A stretch of 64,000 nucleotides of DNA from Sepioteuthis lessoniana (lineage: Eukaryota; Mollusca; Cephalopoda; Myopsida; Loliginidae), in the NCBI GenBank assembly GCA_963585895.1, contig OY757947.1:39004122-39068121 (forward strand). Direction: 5' to 3'. Shown piece by piece: positions 22,120 through 33,285 of this stretch. A program made the position numbers and the translations under genes. A model generated the notes under the pieces. It was not told where the DNA came from and searched no databases. It saw nothing but the letters and a program-made list of their open reading frames with translations. Every line of letters begins with the position of its first letter. The stretch's first letter is position 1.

Positions 22120-22305
22120 ACTTGTTGCCCTGTAGAATACCCAGACTGCTTTTCTGCAGAGGGGTTGGACCCCCCACCTAATGTCCAGGATATGACACAA
22201 AATAATTAGATGGTGAGGTTTCAGTAATACTAGAGCTTTGGGGAATGCAGAGTACCCCTTCATTGCCATCAATCTCTGGTCAACTATTGCCTGGAGTGGT
22301 AGCAC
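22120..22305 (-). mobile_element. Family A, 3' module only
   Basis: Reversed module from TTGCCCTGTAGAATACCCAG through CTGCAGAGGGGTTGGAC to GGAGTGGTAGCACCT. No internal units or far end are present. Confidence 0.8.
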
Positions 22306-23140
22306 CTAATTCATCATGATTCATTCATTTGCATACAGTCAAATGGTTCCAAGTATTGCTATGTAATTCTAATAGTTTAGTTTAGAGGCAGTGAAGTGGT
22401 TGTAAGTATTGCTATTTAACACTAATAATTCTATTAAACATTATTCATTCATTTGCACACAGTCAAATGGTTGCAAGTATTGCTATATAATTTAAATAAT
22501 TTAGTTTAGAGGCAGTGAAGTGATGGCAAGTATTGCTATTTAACACTAATAATTATATTCAACATGATTCATTCATTTGCACACAGTCAAATGATTCTAA
22601 GTATTGCTATGTAATTCTAATTTAGTTTTGGGACAGTTAAAAGTTTCAAGTATTGCTATTTAATACTAATAATTCTATTCAACATTATTCATTTATTTGT
22701 ATACAGTCAAATGGTTCCAAGTATTGCTATGTATGGGATGTAACAATAAAATTGTCAACCTAGAAAAGACGACATGATTCCATTACTGTTTAATGAAAAC
22801 CGGTTTTCTTTTTTTGTTGCAGACCATCTACTAGTTGCCCAGTTGTGTACAAATCCCAAGAGTGATAGGAGCCCTTTATCATGTCTGAAAGTGACACAAT
22901 GTTCAACAAGCGAGATCAGAGATGCACCGCTGTACAACTCATGCTCTCTACTGATCCAAGAGAGACAGGGAAATAGTTGCAAGTATTGCTATTTTATACT
23001 AATAATTCTATTCAACATTATTCATTCATTTGCACATAGTCAAATGGTTGCAAGTATTGCTATCAATGTTAGTACGTCTATTTATCAAGAAATATTAATA
23101 ATTTCTTCACTGCTTTGTGGTTTCAATTAATTAATAATAA
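22306..23140. repeat. Minisatellite with AAATGGTTCCAAGTATTGC motif
   Basis: Composite units of about 124 bp, each with two versions of a TCAAGTATTGCTAT half unit and CATTCATTTGCACACAGTCAA. The same motif forms the 41-bp array at 45.77-46.14 kb. An M2 transposon fragment is inserted at 22736-22977. Confidence 0.8.
22736..22977 (+). mobile_element. M2 transposon 5' fragment
   Basis: It starts with GGATGTAACAATAAAATTGTC and shares a leader with the copy at 33.29 kb, including a TTTCTTTTTTTGTTGCAG stretch. The frame from 22881 encodes MSESDTMFNKRDQRC..., the start of the M2 transposase, and stops after 31 codons. It sits inside a minisatellite unit. Confidence 0.75.
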
Positions 23141-23164
23141 TAATTCATCATAAATGATTAAACA

Positions 23165-23560
23165 GTTCTATTTGATCCCACTATTGAGTGTCCTGAATAT
23201 GACACTAAACTTATGCGAAATGGAATTGTTTGAAATAGAATTGTTTTAACATTTAAACTGCATGTTTATGCTAAACTGAATTATTTGAAATAGAACTGTT
23301 TTTATTATTCAACTGTGAGTAAATAAATGACTGATGTTTAATTGGATTGTCAGTGATACACAACAATAATTGGAACCATTTAACTTTGTTGTCTAAACTG
23401 AATAGCTTGAAATAGAAATGTTTTTTGACATTTAAACTATATACTTATGCTCAACTGAATCTTTTGAAATAGAAGTTTATATTTATGAAAATGATTTGGC
23501 ATTGAATAACCCACGATGGTTGATATGCCATAAAACCAAATCAAACCAAACCAAAGCTCC
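23165..23560 (-). mobile_element. Family A without its 3' module
   Basis: Internal units (GAATTGTTTGAAATAGAATTG) and the far end GATTTGGCATTGAATAACCC ... GGTTGATATGCCATAAAACC in reverse orientation. Only a small part of the 3' module (TTGAGTGTCCTGAATATGAC) remains, joined directly to an internal unit. Confidence 0.75.
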
Positions 23561-23639
23561 AGGGTTGGTCCTTCACCATCAGATGCAGTTAAGTCTGTTT
23601 AGTATTAGATAGATATAAAAAGATTAAGATAGATAGATA

Positions 23640-25213
23640 CAGGGTCCCGACAATATTTTTCGGACACTTTGAAAAAAGTACTTCAAGATGGTCACTAGTG
23701 CCAAAAACTTTTGAGATTGTAAGTGAGGAGTGAAAATCCACTACTAGTGTAATCATTTTTTTTAGTTTGGCTTTGATAATTTTAGTTTTTTGTGATTTTT
23801 GCCAAAACTTGCACGACACTATTTTTCGGACATGACAAAAAATCCTATTTTATTAAGAGCTATGTTCATGTATATGTTGCTGTACGTAAATTTTCTGCTT
23901 GTACACTGTTCTGGGGCACTGGCGCCCCTACTACTATGTTAACATAGGACAATCTAATAGCATAAATAGTCCGGACATTTCTTGGCAAAACAATTAAGTT
24001 TAATGAGGTAAAATGCATTCAAAAGAAGTCGTTTGTTTGGCACGGAAGAAGCGGGAAGATGGCCTCAGCATCAAAAGGATCGCCATGGATTTGAAGCTGT
24101 CGAAATCAACGGTCGAATACATGCTGAAGACAAACTCCGAGCGGAAAAAGAAGAGAGGGCAGAAAAGATCAATTGGCAAGAGGACTGAAAGGAGAATGAA
24201 GAGGACTGTGACATGCCTTTTGACATCTGGAGAAAAAGTTACAGCAAGAAAAGTGAAGGAGAAATGTAAATTGGATGTAAACGTCCGAACAGTACAAAGA
24301 ACGCTGCATAGGATTGGTTTGAAGTATGCAAAGACTAAGAAAAAAATTACACTAACAAAGAAACACAAAGGAGCAAAACTGGTGTGTGCTAAAAGGTGGT
24401 TAACAAAGCATGTTGACTTTAAGAAGGTTATATTTACTGATGAGAAGCGTTTCAAGTTTGATGGGCCCGATGGATGGTGTACTTGGTCGAGAAGGGGTGA
24501 GCCTGTTGTACTGAACAAACGACAGATGGGAGGAGGAGGAGTTATGGTTTGGGGGATGATCTTTGCTAATGGAAATATATGGTTGGAGTGGCTGAAAGGA
24601 TGACAGAACAGCGAAAGCTACAAACAGTTGCTGGATGAGAAAGCCCTTCCAAGGATAAGAAGAGAGATGGGGAATGATTTCATTCTACAGCAAGACAATT
24701 GCAGCATCCATGTGTCAAAACTCATGAAAGAATGGATGGCTAAAGTGAATATGACTACTTTGGAATGGCCTGCAAGAAGCCCAGATCTAAATTTAATAGA
24801 AAATATTTGGGAAATACTTGCGCAACTTGTCTATGATGGACCTGAAATAACGAAAGAGGCTCAACTATGGGAACGAATACTAGGAGCCAAAAAACAACTA
24901 ATAGAAACATGTAGAGATGTTATTGTGCATATGTTTGATCATTATGAAGAGAGATTGATAAAAGTTATTGAGAAGAAAGGTGATATTACAGACTATTAAC
25001 AGTTTTTCAACGATGTCCAAAAAATAATGTCGCGTGTGTTTTGTAAAAAATGATGAAAATTAAATATTTTTCCTAACCTAATCGATTTTCTTCCATTTTT
25101 ATTACAGATATTGTCTTTGTATGTTTATGCTATTCTATTGAAGGAATTTCACCACCCTATGGTACTCGGAAAGTTGAATATTAAAGTGTCCGAAAAATAT
25201 TGTCGGGCCTCTG
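23640..25213 (+). mobile_element. Tc1 transposon, near complete (1574 bp)
   Basis: Terminal inverted repeats of about 31 bp begin CAGGGTCCCGACAATATTTT on the left and, reversed, CAGAGGCCCGACAATATTTT on the right. TA duplications lie at 23638-23639 and 25214-25215, inside a GATA microsatellite. A second, inner copy of the terminal motif lies about 174 bp in on the left (23814-23834) and 181 bp in on the right (25011-25032), the IR/DR arrangement known from some Tc1-like elements, where inner and outer sites bind transposase. One transposase gene lies between them, broken by a single stop codon. Confidence 0.95.
24013..24999 (+). pseudogene. Tc1 transposase with one internal TGA
   Basis: A cut-and-paste transposase of the IS630/Tc1/mariner superfamily, 328 codons in a single frame with one in-frame TGA at 24601-24603 (codon 197). 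Residues 1-50 form a helix-turn-helix (LSIKRIAMDLKLSKSTVEYM), followed by a basic linker (KKKRGQKRS, about 44-52) and a second DNA-binding part (VNVRTVQRTL). The catalytic triad is intact: D143 in FTDEKRF, D228 in QQDNCS and E263 in NLIENIW, with 34 residues between the last two (DD34E). Length matches typical Tc1 transposases (about 340). The ATG at 24013 follows the last upstream stop. With only one lesion the insertion is probably fairly recent, but this copy cannot make full enzyme unless the stop is read through. Confidence 0.95.
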
Positions 25214-25275
25214 TAGATAGATAGATCATGAACAGGAGATAGATAGATACATACATAGATAGATATGAAAAGATT

Positions 25276-25324
<49 letters not shown>

Positions 25325-25638
25325 TACTGAGATAGATAGATAGATAGATAGATAGAACAGAAGCAGTTTTTCTGAGATAGAAAGGTATTGGGAAAGATAT
25401 AGGATAGATAGATAGATAGATATGAATAGACCATGACAGACATAGTTAGAGAGAGAGAGAGAGAGTGAGCGAGAGAGAGCAAGAGAGGTGGGTAGTGGGG
25501 AGAAATGTTTGAAAAGTTGGTTTCGTTGGTACGTATGAGAAGACTGACACAGACAGATAGATATGAACAGACTATGACAGACAGACAGATAAATAGATAG
25601 ATAGATATGAATAGACCATGACATATAGATAATTAGAT

Positions 25639-25687
<49 letters not shown>

Positions 25688-25850
25688 AAGAGAGGTTGGT
25701 AGCGGGGAGAAATGTTTGAAAAGTTGGTTTCATATAAGACGACTGACACAGATAGATAGATAGATATAAACAGACTATGACAGACAGACAAACTGATAGA
25801 TGGATAGATAGACAGATAGATAGATAGACTGATAGAAATGGACTGTGATA
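25214..25850. repeat. GATA and GA microsatellites with a segment duplication
   Basis: (GATA)n runs at 25260-25320 and elsewhere, and (GA)n runs at about 25447-25480 and 25640-25686. A unit of about 185 bp (about 25430-25615) including GGGGAGAAATGTTTGAAAAG is repeated at about 25616-25800. Frames over it are artefacts. Confidence 0.9.
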
Positions 25851-26139
25851 TACTGATTTGAATGGATTAAGACAGATTTATTTAATAGTTATTTATCACT
25901 TGAAAGACTAAGAATGGTAGATATGATCAAACAGTGATTATCAAGTAAGTATTAACAGATACATGTAAATGGATTAAGATTAGGCAGATGGTTTAGTGCA
26001 ATAAACTGTATAATAGATAATCTTAATATCATGATTAAATATAGATTAGGCGCAACTATTGATAGGAAAAGAGAACAATAGATGAGAGAACATAGCTTGT
26101 AGCAAAAGTATATAAAGGCTGATTTGATAAATCGGAAAA
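25851..26139. other. Unassigned AT-rich sequence
   Basis: It grades out of the GATA repeat. Nothing recognisable. Confidence 0.45.
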
Positions 26140-26390
26140 ATGAATTGGATCTGATTGTCGTATAATGGTTATCATTGGAGGAAGAGGATTTTGCTACCCA
26201 AGTTCAAATCCTGGTCAAGGCGGTTTGCATTTCACATAGTGCTAATGCACTTGGGAAAGATATAAAGCCAATTGTCCTCCATCTACATATGGGCAAATAA
26301 TAGGGCAGGCTGGGTTTTTTAATTTGGGTATGACAACCAGTTTAGGAGAAAGAAAACTCTGAATTCAAACCAGTTGTAGACCTGGAGATG
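26140..26390 (+). mobile_element. SINE1, diverged
   Basis: tRNA-like head near 26150-26215 (A-box-like GTATAATGGTTATC, B box AAGTTCAAATCCTGG), then GCATTTCACATAGTGCTAAT, CACTTGGGAAAGATAT and GGAGAAAGAAAACTCTGAAT. The 3' third is replaced by unrelated sequence. Confidence 0.75.
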
Positions 26391-26483
26391 GGTGGGCCCT
26401 GCTAAGCTATTCCTTATCTTGATGATAATTGGTTTTATGTGGGTATTAACAAAATTTAAATTTATTATGACCCACTTAAGTAA

Positions 26484-26935
26484 GTAAAGTTGGCTACCAT
26501 AGTCGAGGAAGACCAGAAGGCTCCTTTTTCAATAGCTACTACACCAAGGTGTGGGAATGGTGCTACTCCTTTCCCTGAATTGCTCCACTTTACCATCGAT
26601 ACGTACCTTATATTGAACCCCCTTATTCTCCCTCCAACTATGGATAAATAGTAGGACGTACTAGGTTCTTCAACCTTGGTGAGGCAACTAGTCTAGGAGA
26701 AGGAAAACTCTGAATTCAAAACCTGTTAAACTCCGCTTAAAAATTGACCTTGTGTCATATCCTGCACGAGCGGAGGGGTTGGTAAATAGTACCTTATATT
26801 GCTGAGTGTTAAGCAAGGAGGTATCAAGTACCATTTTTAAAGTCTTTGGTATGACGTGACCTGGGATTGAACCTAGATCTCTTGGACCATTAGCGAACAC
26901 TCTACCCACTAGACCATTATTCCATTTCTCTGATT
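26484..26935 (-). mobile_element. SINE2 split by a nested SINE1
   Basis: The SINE2 tail and body lie at 26484-26615 and the reversed tRNA head at 26790-26935 (B box in reverse GGGATTGAACC, A box in reverse CACTCTACCCACTAGACC). A 5'-truncated SINE1 lies between, bounded by TACCTTATATTG duplications. Confidence 0.88.
26616..26789 (+). mobile_element. SINE1, 5' truncated, nested in SINE2
   Basis: Perfect 12-bp target duplications TACCTTATATTG at 26604-26615 and 26790-26801. The copy lacks the tRNA head, starts within the middle part (CTTATTCTCCCTCCAACTAT) and ends GGAGGGGTTGGTAAATAGT. 5' truncation implies reverse transcription that stopped early, as with LINE machinery. Confidence 0.92.
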
Positions 26936-27548
26936 TAGATTAATTAAATGATTTTCCTCTAGAAATATCATTACTAATGATTTTACTCAAGAAATGAATT
27001 GAAAAATAAGACTAAAGTAATTGTCAAAGGTCAGGAATTAATGCTAGCAGTACGAGGATAATTATATGTATAAGGAAACTGAATTACTAATGATTTTATT
27101 ATAGAAATGCATTGTTAATGATTTTACTGTAGAAATGCATTGCTAATGATTTTACTGTAGAAATGCATTGCTAATGATTTTACTATAGAAATGCATTGCT
27201 AATGATTTTACTGTAGAAATGCATTGCTAATGATTTTACTGTAGAAATGCATTGCTAATGATTTTACTATAGAAATGCATTGTTAATGATTTTACTGTAG
27301 AAATGCATTGCTAATGATTTTACTATAGAAATCCATTGTTAATGATTTTACTGTAGAAATGCATTGCTAATGATTTTGCTATAGAAATGCATTGTTAATG
27401 ATTTTACTGTAGAAATGCATTGCTAATGATTTTACTATAGAAATCCATTGTTAATGATTTTACTGTAGAAATGCATTGCTAATGATTTTACAATAGAAAT
27501 GCATTGCTAATGATTTTACTGTAGAAATGCATTGCTAATGATTTTACT
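26936..27548. repeat. 28-bp minisatellite, array 2
   Basis: About 20 units reading TGCTAATGATTTTACTGTAG followed by AAATGCAT, with ACTATAG variants. It is the reverse complement of the 21.3-kb array unit less one base. The sequence between it and the next SINE2 (27549-27707) is unassigned. Confidence 0.93.
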
Positions 27549-27707
27549 CAAGTTTTGGCCCAAGGCTACTATTAATGAGCACTCAGTGAGAATCAAATTA
27601 ATTACTCTGTTAAACCAGCTAGTTTGCAATGACCATGACAAGATGCTTCTACTAAAACTTAGTTTGGCACAGAGGCATCTTCGTGATGTAATGTTTAAAG
27701 CGCAGGA

Positions 27708-27815
27708 CCTTATAATGCTGAGGGTTAAGCATAGAGGCATCAAGTACCATTTTTTGAGTCTTTGGTATGACTTGACCTGGGATTGAACCCTGGTCTCCAG
27801 GACCATTGGCAGTTT
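27708..27815 (-). mobile_element. SINE2 head fragment
   Basis: Only the reversed 5' part remains: CCTTATAATGCTGAGGGTTA, GAGTCTTTGGTATGACTTG, B box in reverse GGGATTGAACCC and GACCATTGGC. The body and tail are absent. The left end is at the same ACCTTAT position at which SINE1 inserts in other SINE2 copies. Confidence 0.8.
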
Positions 27816-27845
27816 ACCTTGAAAGGTACAATAAAATGATTTGGT

Positions 27846-29680
27846 GAGTGAGATTTAGGAAAACCACTCTCCCATAACTACCTTACCTGTCCAGGCAGTA
27901 GCTATAAAAAGCTGTTATTGCTAGAATCAAACCACTCTCCCATAACTATCTTGTCCTGGTAGTAAGCAGCAAAAAGCTGTTATAATCAGTCAACCTTGAC
28001 ATACAATCAATGGAGTTGGTGAGTGAAAATGTAGGAAAACCACTCTCCCATAACTACCTGACCTGTCCATACAGTAGTAGTAAAAAGTTGTTATCTCTAC
28101 AGTTAACCATGTTGTTGAATGAGAATGCAGGAAAACCACTCTCCCATAATGACCTTTCTTGTTGAAGCAGTGGCAGCCAAATCTGTTATTCCTATAGTTA
28201 ACCATGACAAGCTCTAATCAAGACAGTTGGTGATTGAGAATGTAGGAAAACCACTCTCCCATAACTACATTACCTATCCAAGTAGTAGCAGCAAGAAGCT
28301 GTTACCCTACAGTCAACTTTAACATGATATAATCAACAGAGTTGGTATACAAGAATATAAGAAAACCACTTTCCCATAACTACTTTATTTGCACAGGTGA
28401 TAACAGTAAAAAGCTGTTTACCCCATACTCAACCTTGACAAGCTCCAATCAAATGAGTTGGTGTTTGAGAATGTAGGAAAACCACTCTCCTATAAAAGTA
28501 AAGTAAAGTTGGCGACCATAGTCGAGGGTAACACGAAGGTTAGGGGAGGGCGCTACTCCTTCCCTGGATTGCTCTACTTTACCCTTGATCCGTACCTTAT
28601 AATGCTGAGTGTTAAGCAAGGAGGCATCAAGTACCATTTTTTGAGTCTTTGGTATGACGCGACCTGGGATTGAACCAAGGTCTCCCGGGCCATTGGCGAA
28701 CACTCTAACCCCTAGGCCAATGCTGAAGTAGAAGCTATCAAATCTGTTACCCCTATTGTCAACCTTGACAAGTTCCAATCAAGAAAGTTGGTGAACATTC
28801 AAGAATATAGGAAAACCACTCTCCCATAACTACATCACCTCTCTAGGCAGTTGCTGCAAAAGGCTGTTATCCCTATAATCAACCCTCATAATGTCCAATC
28901 AAGAGAGTTGGTGACAGGTAAAAAAAAACACTCCCCCATAATGATCTTAATCATTGAAGCAATAATATCAGAAGCTGTTTTCTTTATGGCCAATTCTCAC
29001 AAGCACCAATCAAAAAGGTAGGTGAGAGCAAAACAAGAAAAACCACTCTCCCATAATGATCTTAATCATTGAAGCAATAATATCAAAAGCTGTTTTCTTT
29101 ATGGCCAATTCTCACAAGCACCAATCAAAAAGGTAGGTGAGAGCAAAACAAGAAAAACCACTCTCCCATAACTATATTACCAGTCCAAGCAGTAGTGGTA
29201 AAAAACAGTTATCTCCATAGTCAACCTTGACAAGCTTCAATCAAGTAGGTGAGTGAGAATGTAGGAAAACCACTCTCCCATAGCTTTCTTACCTGGTGAA
29301 ATGGTAATAGCCAAATCTGTTACCTCTATTGTCAAGAGAGTTGGTAAGTGTACCAAATTATTGGAAAACCACTCTCCCATAATTATATTATCTGTCCAAG
29401 CAGTAACAGCAAAAGTTATGTGAAAACCACTCTCCCATAACTATATTACCTGTTCAAGCAATAACAGGAAAAAGTTGTGAGAAAACCACTCTCCCATAAC
29501 TGTATTACCTGTCCAAGCAGTAACAGCAAAAGTTGTGAGAAAACCACTCTCCCATAACTATATTACCTGTTCAAGCAGTAGTGGCTAAAAGCTCAACCTT
29601 GACAAGCTCCAATAAAGAAAGAAGGTGAGTGAGATTGTTGGAAAACCACTCTCCCATATCTAGTAAAACAATAACAGTAA
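27846..29680. repeat. Minisatellite with CCACTCTCCCATAAC motif
   Basis: About 17 units of 60-120 bp share GGAAAACCACTCTCCCATAA. Longer units add CTGTTATCCCTATAGTCAAC and CAATCAAGAGAGTTGGTGAG. Near-identical neighbours (29045 and 29158; the three 60-bp units at 29425-29545) show recent local duplication. A SINE2 interrupts it at 28496-28725. Confidence 0.92.
28496..28725 (-). mobile_element. SINE2 inside the minisatellite
   Basis: Tail AAGTAAAGTAAAGTTGGCGA, body, then the reversed head (B box GGGATTGAACC, CACTCTAACCCCTAGGCC). The part with CTACACCTTGG is shortened (AAGGTTAGGGGAGGG). Confidence 0.88.
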
Positions 29681-29947
29681 AAAAAGTAAGTAAAGTTAGC
29701 GACCATAGTCGAGGGTGACCCGAAGGCTCCCTTTTCGATAGCTACTACACCAAGGTGTAGGGGAGGGCGCTACTCCATTCCCAGGATTGCTCCACTTTAC
29801 CCTTGAACCGTACCTTATAATGCTGAGTGTTAAGCAAGGTGGTATCAAGTACCATTTTTAAAGTCTTTGGTATGACTCGACCTGGGATTGAACCCAGGTC
29901 TCCCGGGCCACTGGCGAACACTCTAACCGCTGGGCCAATGTCCCGGT
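29680..29947 (-). mobile_element. SINE2, full length with 11-bp target duplication
   Basis: Duplications CAATAACAGTA at 29669-29679 and 29948-29958. The minus strand reads A box TGGCCCAGCGGTTAGAGTG and B box GGGTTCAATCCCAGG, then the body with CTACACCTTGGTGTAGTAGC in reverse, and the tail CTTTACTTAC. It is the best full copy of SINE2 in the window. Confidence 0.93.
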
Positions 29948-29958
29948 CAATAACAGTA

Positions 29959-30261
29959 GGAAGCCATTATTGAAAACATCTACGTATGTACGCATATATG
30001 CATGTGTATACACAATGCACACTATTGCTTACTTGTCTTTCCCTCTGAGTATCTCCCCAAACCCAGATCCCCACCCACTGACTTGGCCACACCTCCTCAC
30101 GGTTTCCCCAGCTTTCTTATCAAACAATCAATATCCTAAGGCAAGATTTATAGCCCAGTGTCCTTTTGTAATCCAGGGGCAGATAACTCTCTGACAAAAG
30201 TTTTTAATTGTCAACAACTACTGCGCCTTTGAAACATTCCTGCTGATTTCAGAGTGCTGGT
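29959..30261. other. Unassigned sequence
   Basis: Unique-looking sequence. A 74-codon frame (29970-30194) has no recognisable domain. Confidence 0.4.
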
Positions 30262-30967
30262 TGGTTGGTTTTTAAGGCATATCAACCTTTACAGGTTAAA
30301 TGTCAAATCCATTTTAATACAAATAATTCTATTTCAAACAATTCAGTTAAGCATACAAAACAGTTTCAATTCAATCAATTCAGTTTAGCATAAGTACGTA
30401 GTTTACATGTAAAACAGTTCTATTTCAAGCAATTCAGTTTAGCATAAGTACGCAGTTTAAATGTAAGTACACAGTTTAATTGTCAAAAACATTTCTATTT
30501 CAAGCTATTCAGTTTAACAGTTCTAATTTAAACAATTCAGTTTAGTATGAATATAGTTTTTGTTCCCACACAGTTGAATGTCAAAACAGTTCTATTTCAA
30601 ACAATTCAGTTTATCGTAAGGCCGCAGTTTAAATTTCAAGACAGTTCCATTTCAAACAGTTCAGTAGGGCATAAGTACACAGTTTAAATATCAAAACAGT
30701 TCTATTTCAAGTAATTCAATATAGCATAAGTATGCAGTTTACTTCTATTTAACCCATGGATAGGGCCCTATCAAGTGCTACCTTTTTGGGCCAGAGTGAA
30801 CCTGGGAGCGATGGCAATAAAGGGGTACTCAGCATTCATCAAAGTTCCAGCATTATCGGAGCCTCACCATCTGATTGTTTAGTGTCATATTCAGGACACT
30901 TGTTGGGGGAGTCTTACCCCTCTGCAGGGATGCAGTCGGCATATTCTACAGCCCCAGCCCACTGGGC
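30262..30967 (+). mobile_element. Family A, long copy
   Basis: The most complete copy: TTGGTTGGTTTTTAAGGC, CATATCAACCTTTACAGG, about seven internal units (TTTCAAACAATTCAGTT), then the 3' module ending AGCCCACTGGGCTG. No conserved frame exists. It probably moves by retroposition with partner enzymes, which is inference from the target duplication seen in the copy at 35.0 kb. Confidence 0.88.
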
Positions 30968-31108
30968 TGAAGAAGTGTTGAATATGATCTCATGGCAATA
31001 CTAAACAAAGAAATAAATAGAGTGACTCTCACTTAGTTCTGTGAGGAGGAAAGATATCATTTTTGATCACTGTGAATGAGGGATAAGTTTGCTGGTGTTT
31101 AGGTGATC

Positions 31109-31397
31109 CTATTTACCAACCCCTCCGCTTGAGCAGAATATGACACAAGGTCAATTTTTTAGCGGAGTTTAACAGGTTTGAATTCAGAGTTTTCCTTCTC
31201 CTAGACTAGTTGCCTCACCAAGGCTGAAGAACCTAGTCTGCCCTACTATTTACCCATAGCTGGAGGGAGAATTATTGGATTCATACCTTTCCTAAGGGTA
31301 TTAGTGCTATGTGAAATGTGATCAACCTCGTCCAGGATTTGAACTCATGTCGCTGTGTCCATTTCCTGCGACGATAACCATTACACCACTGGCACCT
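31109..31397 (-). mobile_element. SINE1, full length with 15-bp target duplication
   Basis: Duplications GGTGTTTAGGTGATC (31094-31108) and GGTGTTTGGGTGATC (31398-31412). On the minus strand: tRNA-like head GTGCCAGTGGTGTAATGGTT with B box GAGTTCAAATCC, GCATTTCACATAGCACTAAT-type body, CTCCCTCCAGCTATGGGTAA, and a tail ending GGGGTTGGTAAATAGGAT. Confidence 0.93.
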
Positions 31398-31412
31398 GGT
31401 GTTTGGGTGATC

Positions 31413-32420
31413 GCAACAGTTTTTAAAAGGTTTAAGATATTCTTTCCACTGATATTTTACCATTTTTGATTTATTGTAACTGCCAAGTCAGGTAGAATCA
31501 ACTTGCAGAATCACTGATTCCTCTGGAATCTTGAAGCTCTCGCAATTCCACTTCCTATTCCCAGTTCTTTGCCCAAACTAATACCAGGAACCCAATTCAC
31601 TGACGCCGCAAATCATGGACAGTGGACCAAAGGATCGTCATCCCCACATCTCAACACGTCCTATGTAGACTGCATTTCACACACTAAGGCAAAGTTGGCA
31701 TGAAGGTATTGGCTCAGGCAGAGGTCAGGGCAAGCTGTGTTACCATTTTTTATCTGACTCCATTCTAAGGGTATTCTATTTTTACCCCACATTAACTTGT
31801 TGATGTAACTCCTTGAACAAGAAAGGCCCAAAAAGATTTATACGAAAAAAGACAGCAACAGATAGGAGACAAAGAGGTTTTTTTTATTTTTCCTTTATTT
31901 CCTGGGTTCAACAACCATTCAATGGGTGAGGGAATTTTCCCTGAATACAATTGAAATGGTTGAATCCCTCAGTTAAGGTGTTTAAAAATACTTTAATCGT
32001 TTCTTGGTATATATGTGTCCTCATTTGGTATTTTAAAGCTTTAACATGTTTGTCGCTTTTGGGAGTTTGTCTAAGTCCAGTGTTTTAGTTCGTAGTTCGA
32101 TAGGTCCATTTTGTAGCTTTTTATATTTTGGCATACTGTTAACTGAGACAGCTGCTACCAGTGAAAGGTTAGCCCAATGTGGTGTTTTAGAGCGGCCTTG
32201 TTGGCTTCCACTAGCAGTCGGGAGATTTAGATGTTACCACTCTGCCAGTCACTGCTGAAAGAGAATGAGCTTCCTCCTTTTGTCAGGAGGTCCCTTTTTC
32301 TTTATGCATGCCTCGCCCATTATTCCTGTCAGAGGCCTCTGGGAGTTTCTGCATATTTTAATTATTTTCTTTTTTAATTCAGTTTAAATTTTTTTTATTT
32401 ATCTATTTATTCTCTACAAA
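31413..32420. other. About 1 kb without a recognised feature
   Basis: Mixed sequence with short frames that I do not recognise (31281-31463, 32046-32258). The right part ends in T-rich DNA next to the integrase remnant and may be decayed body of the same LTR element, but nothing visible proves this. Confidence 0.4.
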
Positions 32421-32422
32421 GG

Positions 32423-32617
32423 CCCGTGCCAATGAATTTGTATTGGCCGGGAATGGATGCCTTGATTCGTACTGTTAAAGCCAATTACACGGTATGCTCA
32501 AAAAGCACTTTGAGTCAACCAAAAGAGACGATCCTCTTGAGATCATATCCTGATTGGCCATTCCAGCAGAAAGTCATGGACTTCTTCCATGTTGACAACC
32601 TATCAAACTCAATATAG
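32423..32617 (+). pseudogene. Ty3/gypsy integrase fragment
   Basis: In frame from 32426 the product reads FVYWPGMDALI, followed by TVCSKSTLSQPKE and WPFQQKVMDFFHVD. This matches the end of the zinc-binding region and the start of the catalytic core of gypsy-type integrases (usual pattern: YWPGM, C-x2-C, then P-W-x-x-V-x-x-D). The second cysteine of the usual CxxC pair is changed (CSKS). It is a fragment of about 63 codons, cut 10 codons into the core, with an LTR-like sequence 42 bp downstream. Confidence 0.75.
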
Positions 32618-32659
32618 TGCTACAAACTGGATTCGAACCTGTAAGGGAATAATGCATTG

Positions 32660-33285
32660 TGTTACATAATTAAGGAATGATTTTTTTATATTAATCATTT
32701 TCGTTAATTATATTTTATCATTCAGTTTTGTTGGGCTTTGAACTATTCAGGTTAAGAGCCCAGGTGTAGAGTCAATTGGGTACAGTTTTACACTTGCGCG
32801 CAAAGTATATGACAATCACCATTGTCATAATATACCCCAGACAGAAAATGAGGCTGGAGTGTGGATGACATCATGCCCAGAAGAGATGGTCCTGAGAATT
32901 TGAGGATTTTAAAAACACAGCAGTTGAAAGTTGACATTGGACCATGGAGGCAGACAGTTGAGTTATCAGCCATTGAGGCAGACAGTTACAGTCGGGATTT
33001 TGAGACTGGACCATGAGGGCAGAGAATTGAATTCTTTGCCAAGGAGTTGGGTTTTCGGACATTGAGTCGAAAAGTTAAGTTTTTCGGATCTCTACAGACA
33101 GAGATCTTAAACACTACAAGATGCACTGCGTGTTGAAATGCGATCAGATAGTATGGTCAACATAGTAAGAATTGTGTCTCTCTCCTCATGTCGAAGAACA
33201 GAAGTCAGAAACTTGTTTGTACCTGAACAACAGTGTCCACTTGTGAATATGCATTTGTATATGTACTGTTGTGATTGATATTACA
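32660..33285 (+). mobile_element. LTR-like repeat, copy 1
   Basis: It shares its left two thirds with 56559-57064: starts TGTTACATAATTA (TGTAATATAATTA in copy 2), ATTATATTTTATCATTC, TTGGGCTTTGAACTATTCAG and GATGACATCATGCCC, and a right part with TTTGTACCTGAACAACAG. It ends in ATATTACA, so TG...CA ends are plausible. It may be the 3' LTR of the gypsy element whose integrase lies 42 bp upstream. No target duplication was found. Confidence 0.6.

Noticed and set aside
31413..32420. Gag or pol genes upstream of the gypsy integrase
   Set aside because: I translated the region in my reading and found no protease, reverse transcriptase or RNase H motif that I could defend.
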